From RGDT01 sp964630925 (lineage in GTDB: Bacteria; Planctomycetota; Planctomycetia; Gemmatales; Gemmataceae), in NCBI GenBank assembly GCA_964630925.1, contig CAZVZK010000041.1, forward strand, positions 7,673 through 71,672: DNA of 64,000 bases, read 5' to 3'. Below are positions 52,008 through 60,207 of the stretch, piece after piece. The position numbers and the translations under genes were made by a program. Numbering within the stretch: position 1 is the stretch's first letter; every line of letters starts with the position of its first letter. The notes beneath the pieces are model-generated. The model worked only from the letters and a program-made list of their open reading frames with translations, was not told the origin of the DNA and did no database searches.

Positions 52008-52412
52008 TCACCCGGCGAGGGGGAGGGCGGCCTCGCGGAGGAGGAGGCGGAGGCCCTCGTCGTCGATGCGGGCGAGGGCCTGCGGGATGGGCAGCCACAC
52101 ACGCTGCCGGAAGTTCATCTCGGGGTAGACGTCGGACTGGCCCGTCACGTCGAGGAGGAAGACGATGACGTGGCAGACCTGCCCGTCCTTGCCGTAGAAG
52201 TAGCTGCCGATGGGGTCGTGGCGGACGAGGCCGGCGAGGCCGGCCTCCTCCCAGGCCTCTTGCAACGCGATCTCGCAGGCGGATTTGCCGGGCTCCATGT
52301 GCCCCTTGGGCACGACCCAGCGTTTGCCGCCGCGCGTGGTGACGAGGCACACCTGGCCGGCCCGCATCGGGACGACGCCGGCCTGCCTCACGAGTGACGG
52401 GACGCTCGCCAT
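52008..52412 (-). CDS. Nudix hydrolase (variant box)
   Basis: 134 aa. Nudix fold with QVCLVTTRGGKRWVVPKGHMEPGKSACEIALQEAWEEAGL. Compared with the classical box G-x5-E-x7-R-E-U-x-E-E-x-G-U, the first Glu is Lys here and the Arg is Gln, while the metal-binding EAWEEAG part is kept. Some DIPP-type and ADP-ribose or polyphosphate Nudix proteins vary likewise. Later WLPIPQALARIDDEGLRLLLREA is family-typical. The start is the ATG at 52412. Substrate is unknown. Confidence 0.82.
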   Translation of the reverse strand: MASVPSLVRQAGVVPMRAGQVCLVTTRGGKRWVVPKGHMEPGKSACEIALQEAWEEAGLAGLVRHDPIGSYFYGKDGQVCHVIVFLLDVTGQSDVYPEMNFRQRVWLPIPQALARIDDEGLRLLLREAALPLAG

Positions 52413-52607
52413 GCCGGCCCTCTTACGTGCTGCCACGGATCGCCCTCTTCTAAGATGCGTGCCAACACCTGCCATCGTCAAGCGATGAGGCGCAACTTCA
52501 TCGGATCTACTCGCGGGAGGAGGGAAGGATTACGGGCGGAATGGGGTTGATCTCCTCCCCGGCTGACGGTATGCGGGCCCCTCCCATCCCAAACCGGGGC
52601 AGCGCGC

Positions 52608-53930
52608 ATGAGGCGAATGCTGGCCGCGGGAGGCGTCGTGGCCGTGGCCCTCGTCGCCGCCCTCGTGACATTCCGCGTCTGGAGGCACGGGTCCGTGGCG
52701 GAGGTCGGCGCCGGCGTGCCGGCGGCGTCCTCCGGGCCGGACTGGACGCCCGCCGAGGCCGACTGGCCGTGCTGGCGCGGGCCGTCCGGCTCCAACCGCA
52801 CCGACGCCCGCATGCCCCTGCGCTGGGACGGCACGGCCGGCGTCAGCTGGCGCGTCAAGCTGCCTGGCCGCGGACACGCCTCGGCCGTCGTCTGCGGCGA
52901 GCGGCTGTTCGCCACGTCCGCAGACGAGGCCTCCGCCACGCAGACGCTGTATTGCCTACACGCCGGCACGGGCGAGCGGCTCTGGGAGCGGACGACCCTC
53001 ACCGGCGGGTGGATGGCCCTGCACCACAAGAACACCCACGCCTCCAGCACGCCGGCCTGCGACGGCCGGCGCGTCTTCGTCGCCGGCATCGCCCACGGCG
53101 GCCTGTGGGTCACCGCCGTCGGGGTGGACGGCGAGGTGGCCTGGCAACGCCGCGTCGGCCCATTCACGTCCCAGCACGGCTACGGCTCGTCCGTCGCCCT
53201 GTACCGCGGGCTGGTGATCGTCTCCGGCGAGAACCGCGGCACCGGCGTGAGCCGGCTGGGCGGCGTCAGCAGTTACCTCGCCGCCCTTTCGCGCGAGACG
53301 GGCGAGGTCGTGTGGCTCGTCCGCCGCCCGACGCTGCACAACTACGGCACCCCCGCGGTGGTCGGCCGCCAGGTCGTGCTGGCCGGGGCGCGGGCGATCG
53401 GCTTCTACGACGCCCTCACCGGCAGGCTCGACGGGGAGCACACCTGGGACGAGGGCCGCACCGCCTCGACGCCCGCGTCCGGCGGCGGCCGCGTGTTCGT
53501 CAGCCGGACGCTGCCGGCCCCGCGCGTCGTGGCCCTGACATCAGGCACGCGGGCGCCCTCCTGGGAGCAGGCGTCCGGGGCGGCGGACGTGCCCGCCCCC
53601 GTGTGGGACGCCGGGCGCCTGTTCCTCCTCACCGACCAGGGCATCCTGTCGTGTTTGGACGACGCCAGCGGCGAGACGCGTTGGAAGCTGCGCCTGGGCG
53701 GCGCGTTCGCCGCGTCGCCGCTCGTCGCGGACGGCCACCTGTACTGCACCAGCGAGCAGGGGGTGACGTCCGTCGTGCGGCCCGGCGAGGGCGGGGGGAA
53801 GGTGGTGGCCCGCTGCCCGCTGGGCGAGCCGGTCCTGGCGACCCCGACGCCGGCACGCGGGCGGCTGTACTTCCGGACCGAGACGGGCGTGGCGTGCGTC
53901 GGCGCGGACCGCGTGGGGAGGGCGGACTGA
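52608..53930 (+). CDS. Membrane-anchored PQQ-type beta-propeller protein
   Basis: 440 aa. An N-terminal membrane segment (AAGGVVAVALVAALVTFRV) is followed by a WPCWRGPSGSN start typical of planctomycete PQQ-like proteins. Repeated propeller blades come next (LFATSADEASATQTLYCLHAGTGERLWERT; GVSSYLAALSRETGEVVWLV; GRLFLLTDQGILSCLDDASGETRWKLRLGG). It overlaps the next gene by one base (TGATG). Such proteins are not thought to bind PQQ itself. Joint function with the oxidoreductase is likely but unproven. Confidence 0.85.
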   Translation: MRRMLAAGGVVAVALVAALVTFRVWRHGSVAEVGAGVPAASSGPDWTPAEADWPCWRGPSGSNRTDARMPLRWDGTAGVSWRVKLPGRGHASAVVCGERLFATSADEASATQTLYCLHAGTGERLWERTTLTGGWMALHHKNTHASSTPACDGRRVFVAGIAHGGLWVTAVGVDGEVAWQRRVGPFTSQHGYGSSVALYRGLVIVSGENRGTGVSRLGGVSSYLAALSRETGEVVWLVRRPTLHNYGTPAVVGRQVVLAGARAIGFYDALTGRLDGEHTWDEGRTASTPASGGGRVFVSRTLPAPRVVALTSGTRAPSWEQASGAADVPAPVWDAGRLFLLTDQGILSCLDDASGETRWKLRLGGAFAASPLVADGHLYCTSEQGVTSVVRPGEGGGKVVARCPLGEPVLATPTPARGRLYFRTETGVACVGADRVGRAD

Positions 53931-55237
53931 TGGGATGGCCGAAGTTCAGCCGGCGGACGTTCCTGATCGGCGGCGGGGTCGGCCTGGGGGCGGCCGTCCT
54001 CGTCGGCCTGCGCTACTGGCGGACGCCGATGAGGCTGGCGATGATCGGCGCCGGGATCCAGGGGAACAACCTGGCCAGGGCGCTCTCGCGGTCGAGGGCG
54101 TGGGGCTGCCCGACGGCCACCTTCGTCGCCGTGTGCGACGTGGACCGCGGGCACGCCGACGCCTTCCAGGCCGAACATGCACGCGGCGCGGACATCTACG
54201 GCGATTACCGCGAGGCGCTCGCCCGCGAGGACGTGGAGGCGGTGCTGGTGGCGACGCCGGACCACTGGCACGCCCGCATCATCCGCGACGCGCTCAGTGC
54301 CGGCAAGGCGGTGTACGGCGAGAAGCCCCTCGGCCTCACCGTCGCCGAGGGCCGGCTCCTAGTGGACGCCGTGGAGAAGACCGGCGTGGCCTTCCAGGGG
54401 GGCACGTTCCAGCGCAGCATGTACGAGTTCCAGAGGGCGGCCGCCCTCGTCCGGGGCGGGGCACTCGGCGACGTGCATTCGGTGGACATCCGCCTGCCGA
54501 TCCGCTGGAAGGACGAAGACGTCGGCCCGTTCAAGCCGGCGCCGGTGCCGCGGGGGCTGGACTGGGAGCGCTGGCTGGGGCAGGCCCCGCTGGCCCCCTA
54601 TGTGCCGCAGCGGTGCCACGGCCTGTTCCGCCGCTGGTTCGAGTACGCCGGGGGCTCGGTCGCCGACTGGGGCGTGCATTACCTCGACATCCTCGACCTG
54701 GCGCTGCCGGGATTCGCCGCCAACCCCTACACGGTGACGGCGACGGCGGAGCTGCCGAAGGTCGAGGGCGGGTTCAACACGCCGACGGCGTTCGAGGCGA
54801 CGCTGGAGGGCGGCGGGGTGAAGGTGGCCGTGGGACCGCAGGAGGGGCCGGGCGTCGGCAGCATCCGCTTCGACGGCGAACGTGGGTGGGTGGCGGCCTC
54901 ACGCGGCAAGCTGTGGGGGCCGGCGGTGCGGACGCTGCACGGCTGGACGCTCGGGGCCGCGGCGCAACAGTACTTCGCGATGGGCGGCGTGAGCATGAAC
55001 GGCTTCATGTACCACCTGTGGGACTTCTTCACGGCGGCCCGCACCGGCGCCCCGACACGCAGCGACATCCACTCCATGCACCGCGGCAGCACCATGTGCC
55101 ACCTGATCAACCTGTCGATCCGGGCGGGCGGGCGGGCGCTGCGGTGGGACCCGGCCCGCGAGACGGTCGACGATGCCCACGCCGCGGCGCTCCTCTCGCG
55201 CCCGCAGCGTGGCCCCTACGAGGTCCTGCCGGCCTGA
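53930..55237 (+). CDS. Gfo/Idh/MocA-family oxidoreductase, Tat-exported
   Basis: 435 aa. The leader SRRTFLIGGGVGLGAAVLVGL is a twin-Arg signal. The Rossmann domain begins MRLAMIGAGIQGNNLARAL, then FVAVCDVDRGHADAF and EAVLVATPDHWHARIIRDALSAGKAVYGEKPLGLTV with the EKP motif. The C-terminal domain has WFEYAGGSVADWGVHYLDILD. The substrate (sugar or polyol) is unknown. Translated just after the PQQ-type gene with overlap. The family is greatly expanded in Planctomycetes. Confidence 0.92.
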   Translation: MGWPKFSRRTFLIGGGVGLGAAVLVGLRYWRTPMRLAMIGAGIQGNNLARALSRSRAWGCPTATFVAVCDVDRGHADAFQAEHARGADIYGDYREALAREDVEAVLVATPDHWHARIIRDALSAGKAVYGEKPLGLTVAEGRLLVDAVEKTGVAFQGGTFQRSMYEFQRAAALVRGGALGDVHSVDIRLPIRWKDEDVGPFKPAPVPRGLDWERWLGQAPLAPYVPQRCHGLFRRWFEYAGGSVADWGVHYLDILDLALPGFAANPYTVTATAELPKVEGGFNTPTAFEATLEGGGVKVAVGPQEGPGVGSIRFDGERGWVAASRGKLWGPAVRTLHGWTLGAAAQQYFAMGGVSMNGFMYHLWDFFTAARTGAPTRSDIHSMHRGSTMCHLINLSIRAGGRALRWDPARETVDDAHAAALLSRPQRGPYEVLPA

Positions 55238-55342
55238 CGAAGAATCGGCGCCGCGCCCGAACCTCCGGGGCGCACACGCCTCCTTTCTTTCGTACGGCGG
55301 GAAGGGCGGTCACGGGGCCGCCGGGACGCCGTAAGAGGAGAT

Positions 55343-55416
55343 GTCCTCGCGGGCCAGACGGAGTGGCCGCCGCGCTTTCAACGCGGAGATCGCGGGTTCG
55401 AGCCCCGCCGGGGATG
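55343..55416 (+). tRNA. tRNA-Glu (TTC)
   Basis: Acceptor strand GTCCTCG pairs CGGGGAT with wobbles, D stem GGCC/GGCC, anticodon arm CCGCG-CTTTCAA-CGCGG, T arm GCGGG-TTCGAGC-CCCGC. The GTCC start and GGGGAxG end are as in bacterial tRNA-Glu. First member of the array. Confidence 0.75.
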
Positions 55417-55424
55417 CCTGGATA

Positions 55425-55505
55425 GGAGGGATGAGGGATGAGGGATGAAGGAACAGCCGGTGATCGGCTTGATTTCATCCCTCATCCCTCATCCCTCATC
55501 CCTCC
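55425..55505. repeat. GGGATGA-repeat hairpin between tRNA genes
   Basis: The left arm (GGAGGGATGAGGGATGAGGGATGAA region, 55425-55449) is complementary to the right arm at 55474-55505. The right arm has one more TCCCTCA unit, so pairing slips. Loop 24 nt. It separates the first tRNA from the second. Confidence 0.7.
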
Positions 55506-55513
55506 GACAAAGT

Positions 55514-55586
55514 GCCGGTGAAGCTCTACCGGGAGAGCGTCGCACTCGTAATGCGAAGGGAGTGGGTTCGATTCCCACCTCCGGCC
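55514..55586 (+). tRNA. tRNA-Thr (CGT)
   Basis: Acceptor GCCGGTG/CTCCGGC (one T-T mismatch), D stem GCTC/GAGA, anticodon arm TCGCA-CTCGTAA-TGCGA, T arm GTGGG-TTCGATT-CCCAC. 73 nt, no encoded CCA. Confidence 0.85.
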
Positions 55587-55609
55587 CTGGATCGTGGTTG
55601 GTGAATGAT

Positions 55610-55682
55610 GCCGACGTAGCTCAATTGGCGGAGCAGCTCTTTCATACGGAGAAGGCTGCCGGTTCGACTCCGGCCATCGGCA
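55610..55682 (+). tRNA. tRNA-Met-like (CAT)
   Basis: Acceptor GCCGACG/CATCGGC with one mismatch, D stem GCTC/GAGC, anticodon loop TTCATAC, T arm GCCGG-TTCGACT-CCGGC. The anticodon stem is weak (GCTCT/GGAGA, 4 pairs). Elongator, initiator or CAT-Ile identity cannot be told here; it lacks the three G-C pairs of an initiator. Confidence 0.7.
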
Positions 55683-55695
55683 CTGGTTGGTGAAC

Positions 55696-55766
55696 GCGCT
55701 TGTGGTGTAATGGCAGCATGCCAGTCTTCCAAACTGGTCGCGCGGGTTCGACCCCCGCCGGGCGCA
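55696..55766 (+). tRNA. tRNA-Gly (TCC)
   Basis: Acceptor GCGCTTG/CGGGCGC (wobbles), anticodon arm CCAGT-CTTCCAA-ACTGG, T arm GCGGG-TTCGACC-CCCGC, A discriminator. 71 nt. Confidence 0.85.
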
Positions 55767-55779
55767 CTGGTTGATCGAT

Positions 55780-55851
55780 AGCCCCGTGGTCCAATGGCCA
55801 CGACGCCTGTGTCACAAGCAGGAGACGATGGTTCGATTCCGTCCGGGGCTA
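55780..55851 (+). tRNA. tRNA-Val (CAC)
   Basis: Acceptor AGCCCCG/CGGGGCT perfect. Anticodon arm CCTGT-GTCACAA-GCAGG. T arm GATGG-TTCGATT-CCGTC. The anticodon, read by position, is CAC (Val). The loop has G at 32, which is unusual, and a related frame GTG (His) is one base away, so identity is provisional. Confidence 0.7.
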
Positions 55852-55857
55852 CTGTCC

Positions 55858-55930
55858 GGCTGGCAGGTGTTGTCGGAAAGCACGCCGTCTTGGTAAGACG
55901 GAAGACCGGGTTCGACTCCCGGGCGAGCCT
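55858..55930 (+). tRNA. tRNA-Thr (GGT)
   Basis: Acceptor GGCTGGC/GCGAGCC (one G-G mismatch), anticodon arm CCGTC-TTGGTAA-GACGG, T arm CCGGG-TTCGACT-CCCGG, T discriminator. Second Thr isoacceptor in the array. Confidence 0.75.
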
Positions 55931-55945
55931 CTGTCGGTGAGGGAT

Positions 55946-56020
55946 GGGCTGCTGGTCATCCGGGGATGACGCCGGCCTCGCATGCCGGAAGACGGGGTCG
56001 GGCACCCGAAGGGTCGCCCC
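55946..56020 (+). tRNA. Degenerate tRNA-Ala-like sequence (CGC)
   Basis: Anticodon arm CCGGC-CTCGCAT-GCCGG and a D-like arm GTCATC/GATGAC are good. The acceptor GGGCTGC/GTCGCCC has weak pairs. No TTCGA T loop is present. Probably a decayed last member of the array, or a chance structure. Confidence 0.4.
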
Positions 56021-56052
56021 GGCGGTCCACTGAGAGGCGATCCCTGCGACGC

Positions 56053-58236
56053 TCAGGCCGCCGCGCTCGCGGCGCCCTCGGCCTCGTCGCCGTCCTCCAT
56101 CAACGCCCGCGCCAGACGCTCCAGCTCTTCCCGCAGATGCCGCAGCTCGCGCTCGTCGATGGCGTGCCGCGCCCGGGCCTGTCGGCCCTCCTGCTCGCGC
56201 CGCTGCGCCTCCACGTCGGCCGCCACACGCGCCGCCTCCCACACCTCGGAATCGCCGCGCTGCGACCGCACGCGCTCCGCCAGCTCGTTCTCCTGCCGGA
56301 GCAGGGCAGCCGCCTGGACGTCCAGACGCGACCTCTCCTCGTCGAGCGAACGCCGGGCCGCGTCCAGCTCGCGTGTCGCCGCCTCCTGACGGGCGAGGGC
56401 CTCGCGGTGCAGCTTCGCCAGACGCGCCTCGGCGGCGGCTGGGTCCGCTCCCTGGTGCGTCCACTGCTGCCGGGCCGATTCCAGGGCGGATTCGCCCGCC
56501 TGAACCGAGCGCTCGCGGGCCTCGACGGCCTGCCGCAGCCGGGACGCATCCTGCCACGCCTGCCCGTACTGCCGCCGCGCCTCGTCCGCCCGCGCCAGCG
56601 CCTCGCGGAGCCGCGCCGACTCCGCGGCACGCACGGCGTTGCGGCGTTGATGCACCTGCTCGTATTGGCGGAGACGCAGGGCCGCCATCTGCTCCGCGCC
56701 GGCCAGGGCCTCCAGACGCCCTTCGCGCTCGGCGCGCCAGGCGGCCTCCTGCGCGGACAGCCGCGTCTGCAACCCCTCCAGCGCCAGCCGGCGCGACTCC
56801 AACGCCTGCTGACGCCGTGACAATTCGGCCTGCCGGGAGTGCAGCGCCCGCTCGGCCTGGGCGACGCCACGCTCGCGCTCCTCCAGCCGGCCCGCCGTCT
56901 GCTCGATGTCGGACAGGGCCGAGTCGCGGTCCTCCTCCCACGAATGCTGCACGGTGAGGAAGCGCTCCCACTGCTCCAGCAGGTGCAGCCTCTGGTCGCC
57001 CAGCCAGCCGGCCACCTCGCGCAGCCGCGCCGGCCAGTCCTCGGCGGACGGCGCCTGCACCACGGCCGCGGGGATGGGCTCCACGGGCATGGCGGCGGCC
57101 TGACGCAGCCCGGACACCTGACGCTCCAGCAGGCCCAACTGCTGCCGCTGGGCGGCGATGCGCGCCTCCAGGCCCCGCGACTCCTGCTCGGCGGCGGTCT
57201 TCGCGAACCGCCAGCGTTGCTGGTCGGCGTTGAGCGCCTCACGCGCCGCGAGGAGGTCGGCGGCGCGCCCGGCCTGCTCCTTGTCGAGGCGGGCGCGTTC
57301 GGCCTTCTCGGCGTTCAGCGCCTCGTCCCAGCGCTGCTGGTCGAGGGCCAATTCGCGCCAGCCCTCTTGCAGGCGGCGCTTCTCCAGCTCGCTCTCCCCG
57401 TTGGCCTTCTCGTACCACGCCAGCAGACGCCCGCGCTCGGCGTCGTACATCCGCCTCGCCGCCTCGGCCGAGGCCTCGCGCGAGGCGGCGGACTGTTTGG
57501 CCTCCGCCGTCTGCCTCTCGGCGCGGCGGAACAGCCGCCGGCGCAGGTCCTTCAGTTTCTTGCGCTGCTTGCCGGCGCTCTCCAGCTCCACGCGGGCGTC
57601 GGCCTTCTCCTTCTCCAGGGTGGCACGCTCGGCGGCGATGGCGGCGCGCGCCTCGGCCTGCTCGCGGGCGAACGCCTCGGCCTGCTCGCGGGCCAGGCGC
57701 TGGGCGTCGTCCAGCTCCTTCTGCCTGCCGGCGAGGAGGGCGGCGAGCTGCGACTCCTGCCGCTCCAGGGCGGCCTCGCGCTGGCCGAGGCGGGACTCGT
57801 ACTCGACCAGGGCGGCCTGCTGGGCGGCGACGGCGGCGGCCTGGATACGCAGCGCCTCGAGCTCGTGCTCCGCCGCGGCGATGGCGGCGTTGGCGATCTC
57901 CGCCGTGGCCGGCGGCGGCAGCTCCACGCGGAAGTGGAACGGCCCCAGCTCCAGCACCTCGCCGCCGGTGAGGCGGCACGACTTGACGGGCCGCCCATCG
58001 ACGCGGCAGGCCCCGCCGGCGAGGTCGCGGAAGACCGGGCCGTCGGGGCCGAGGATGATCGCGGACTGGAGGGGGGCGACGCCCTCGACGTTCAGGCGGA
58101 TGTCGCAGCCGGGCGCCGAGCCGATGAGGGTGAGGGGCGAGCCGAGGGCGCGGCGGGTGCCGGCCATCCGCCCCCCCTGGACGACCAGCTCGCCGGCGGA
58201 TGCGGTTACAGGGGGCAGATCGCTGTTGCCAGCCAT
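56053..58236 (-). CDS. FHA-like domain protein with very long coiled coil
   Basis: 727 aa. An N-terminal FHA-type beta domain (about 15-110: SPLTLIGSAPGCDIRLNVEGVAPLQSAIILG...GPVFRDLAG...GGEVLELGPFHFRVELP). The phosphothreonine-binding Arg and the SxxH motif are replaced (IGSAPG and VAPLQ), so phosphopeptide binding is doubtful. About 600 residues of nearly continuous coiled coil follow (EKEKADARVELESAGKQRKKLKDLRRRL; LERQESQLAALLAGRQKEL). No membrane helix. Likely a structural or scaffold protein. It lies directly after the tRNA array on the opposite strand. Confidence 0.8.
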   Translation of the reverse strand: MAGNSDLPPVTASAGELVVQGGRMAGTRRALGSPLTLIGSAPGCDIRLNVEGVAPLQSAIILGPDGPVFRDLAGGACRVDGRPVKSCRLTGGEVLELGPFHFRVELPPPATAEIANAAIAAAEHELEALRIQAAAVAAQQAALVEYESRLGQREAALERQESQLAALLAGRQKELDDAQRLAREQAEAFAREQAEARAAIAAERATLEKEKADARVELESAGKQRKKLKDLRRRLFRRAERQTAEAKQSAASREASAEAARRMYDAERGRLLAWYEKANGESELEKRRLQEGWRELALDQQRWDEALNAEKAERARLDKEQAGRAADLLAAREALNADQQRWRFAKTAAEQESRGLEARIAAQRQQLGLLERQVSGLRQAAAMPVEPIPAAVVQAPSAEDWPARLREVAGWLGDQRLHLLEQWERFLTVQHSWEEDRDSALSDIEQTAGRLEERERGVAQAERALHSRQAELSRRQQALESRRLALEGLQTRLSAQEAAWRAEREGRLEALAGAEQMAALRLRQYEQVHQRRNAVRAAESARLREALARADEARRQYGQAWQDASRLRQAVEARERSVQAGESALESARQQWTHQGADPAAAEARLAKLHREALARQEAATRELDAARRSLDEERSRLDVQAAALLRQENELAERVRSQRGDSEVWEAARVAADVEAQRREQEGRQARARHAIDERELRHLREELERLARALMEDGDEAEGAASAAA

Positions 58237-58301
58237 TCGGACACTCCGCGCACGGGAGTATGGTTCCTCCGAAGGGTATCGGCCCGGCGGGGGCGCGGAC
58301 T

Positions 58302-59474
58302 TCAGTCGGCGTAGCCGAGGGGGGCCTCCGACGCGATGTCGGCCACGCGCAGCGAGCGCCGCCCCTCCAGCACGTCCAGCAGGGCGGGCAGGACGTGCCG
58401 CGAACGCCACCCCTCCGTCAACGACACCTCCGGCAGCGGCGTGCCGGCCAGGCGCGAGCGTACGATCAGGCGCACGTCGTTGTTGGCGGCCACCAGGCCG
58501 ACGGCCAACTTCTCGCGGGCGCACACGTCGTTCAGGACGGCGATGAGGACGTTGGCGATGAGGGCGAGCTGCGGCGGGTCCTGGCCGCGCTCGGCGAGCG
58601 GCGGGCACTCCTCCGGCGGCGTGCGGGCCGCCCGCTCCAGCACGGCGGAGATGGCCTCGAGGTCGCGGCCCGGCAGGCCACGCACCACCGACAGGTCCGT
58701 CGCCTTGGCCGGGCCGCGCTTGGCCAGCTCGACGATGAGGTCGTCCCGGACGACGGTGCGCGGCGGGCGGTTGACGGCGGCGGCCCGCTCCTCGCGCCAC
58801 TCGAAGAGGGCCTTGACGCTGGCGAGCTTGCGGCGGTCCAGGTTGCCCACGCCGCGCAGCCTGCGCCAGCGCTCCTCCTCCTGCGACTCCTCGCCGCCGG
58901 AGCGCGACTCCAGCCTGCCGAACTCCTCGACGGCCCACTCCGTCCGTCCCAGCTTCTCCAGCTTGTGACGGAGCTTGTCGTGCATGCGGAGGACGAAACG
59001 CACGTCGTCGTAGGCGTAGCGGATCTGCTGGTCGGTGAGCGGGCGGCGGCGCCACTCGGTGAGCGTCTCGCCCTTGGAGAGCCGCTGCCCGAGGATCTGC
59101 TGGACGAGGCCGGCGTGGCCGAGCGGGTAGTTCATGCCCACGAGGCCGGCGGCGATCTGCAGGTCGAAGAGGTTGGCGGGCGGCGTGCCGGAGAGCAGGC
59201 GGCACAGGCGGACCTCCTCGCGGCCGGCGTGGACGACCACGGACCGGGCGGGTTCGTGCAGGAGCCCCCAGAAGGCGTCGAGCGGCCCGGCGGTGAACGG
59301 GTCGATGAGGAAGAGCTTGCCGGGGATGGCGGCCTGGACGAGGCAGAGCTGGGGGTGGTAACTACTCTCGCCCACGAACTCCGTGTCGAAGCCGAGGACG
59401 GGGTGGGCGGCCAGCTCCTCGACGCAGGCCGCCAACTGTCCGGGCGTCGTGACGATCTCCTCGACGTCGGCCAT
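58302..59474 (-). CDS. rnd: Ribonuclease D (3'-5' exonuclease)
   Basis: 390 aa. DEDD-type exonuclease that trims tRNA 3' ends. Motif I LGFDTEFVGESSYHPQLCLVQ, motif II VVVHAGREEVRLCRLL (Glu where Asp is usual), FDLQIAAGLVGMNYPLGH, and motif III YAYDDVRFVLRMHDKL. A C-terminal HRDC-type helical region (RRKLASVKALFEWREERAAAVNRPPRTVVRDDLIVELAKRGP) follows. Its stop is 65 nt upstream of the FHA start on the same strand. Confidence 0.92.
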   Translation of the reverse strand: MADVEEIVTTPGQLAACVEELAAHPVLGFDTEFVGESSYHPQLCLVQAAIPGKLFLIDPFTAGPLDAFWGLLHEPARSVVVHAGREEVRLCRLLSGTPPANLFDLQIAAGLVGMNYPLGHAGLVQQILGQRLSKGETLTEWRRRPLTDQQIRYAYDDVRFVLRMHDKLRHKLEKLGRTEWAVEEFGRLESRSGGEESQEEERWRRLRGVGNLDRRKLASVKALFEWREERAAAVNRPPRTVVRDDLIVELAKRGPAKATDLSVVRGLPGRDLEAISAVLERAARTPPEECPPLAERGQDPPQLALIANVLIAVLNDVCAREKLAVGLVAANNDVRLIVRSRLAGTPLPEVSLTEGWRSRHVLPALLDVLEGRRSLRVADIASEAPLGYAD

Positions 59475-59487
59475 GCAACAGGCTCCA

Positions 59488-60207
59488 CTAGCTGACACAC
59501 CAGCCGCCATCCACCGCCAGCACCGCGCCGGTGATCAGACGTGACTCGTCGCCACAGAGGAAGACGGCGGCGCCGGCGCAATCATTCGGATCACCGGGGC
59601 CGCCGGCGAGAGGCTGCTTCTCCCGTAAGTAAGCCGCGATGGCGGGGTCGCCGACGGCCCTGCGCGACATCGGCGTGTCGATCAGGCCGGGGGCCAGGAC
59701 GTTCACGCGGATGCCGTGGGGGGCGTAGCGCGCCGCCGCCTGCCGGCTCAGGGTCATGATAGCACCTTTGGCGGCGCTGTACGCGCAGGTGTCGAAGTGG
59801 GCGGGGGCGGGGGAGATGGCCAGGACGCTGGCGACGTTGAGGATGACGCCGGGGGAGCGTTCGCGCATCCAGTGGGCGACGGCGGCGCGGTTGGTGAGGA
59901 AGACGCCGGTGAGGTTGAGGGCCAGGGTGGCGTGCCAGCCGTCGTCGGTGCACTCGTGGAGCGGCCCGTCGCCGAAGCGCCGGCCGCTGCCGCCGGCGAG
60001 GTGATACAGCACGTCGAGGCCGCCCATCTCGGCGAGGGCGCGGGCGAAGAGGGCGGCGACGGAGGCGGGGTCGGCGGCGTCCACCTCGGGGGCGCCGACG
60101 GCGAGGACGTTGGCGCCTTCGGCGCGGAAGCGGGCGGCGGCGGCGGCGCCGAGGCCGCCGGTGCCGCCGACGAGGAGGCAGCGTTTGCCGCCGAGGCGTG
60201 CGGTCAT
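59488..60207 (-). CDS. SDR-family oxidoreductase
   Basis: 239 aa. Short-chain dehydrogenase with NAD(P)-binding LLVGGTGGLGAAAAARF, NAG-like LYHLAGGSG, the catalytic Ser/Tyr/Lys (LNVASVLAIS; YSAAKGAIMTLSR), PHGIRVNVLAPGLIDTPM and the family end ITGAVLAVDGGW. The substrate is unknown. Its ATG overlaps the stop of the TPR-CHAT gene by 4 nt. RNase D follows on the same strand after 13 nt. Confidence 0.94.
   Translation of the reverse strand: MTARLGGKRCLLVGGTGGLGAAAAARFRAEGANVLAVGAPEVDAADPASVAALFARALAEMGGLDVLYHLAGGSGRRFGDGPLHECTDDGWHATLALNLTGVFLTNRAAVAHWMRERSPGVILNVASVLAISPAPAHFDTCAYSAAKGAIMTLSRQAAARYAPHGIRVNVLAPGLIDTPMSRRAVGDPAIAAYLREKQPLAGGPGDPNDCAGAAVFLCGDESRLITGAVLAVDGGWCVS

Noticed and set aside
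55343..56020. A CRISPR array
   Set aside because: The repeated parts are tRNA T arms (GGTTCGA) and short spacer words, not a regular direct repeat with unique spacers. No cas genes are present.
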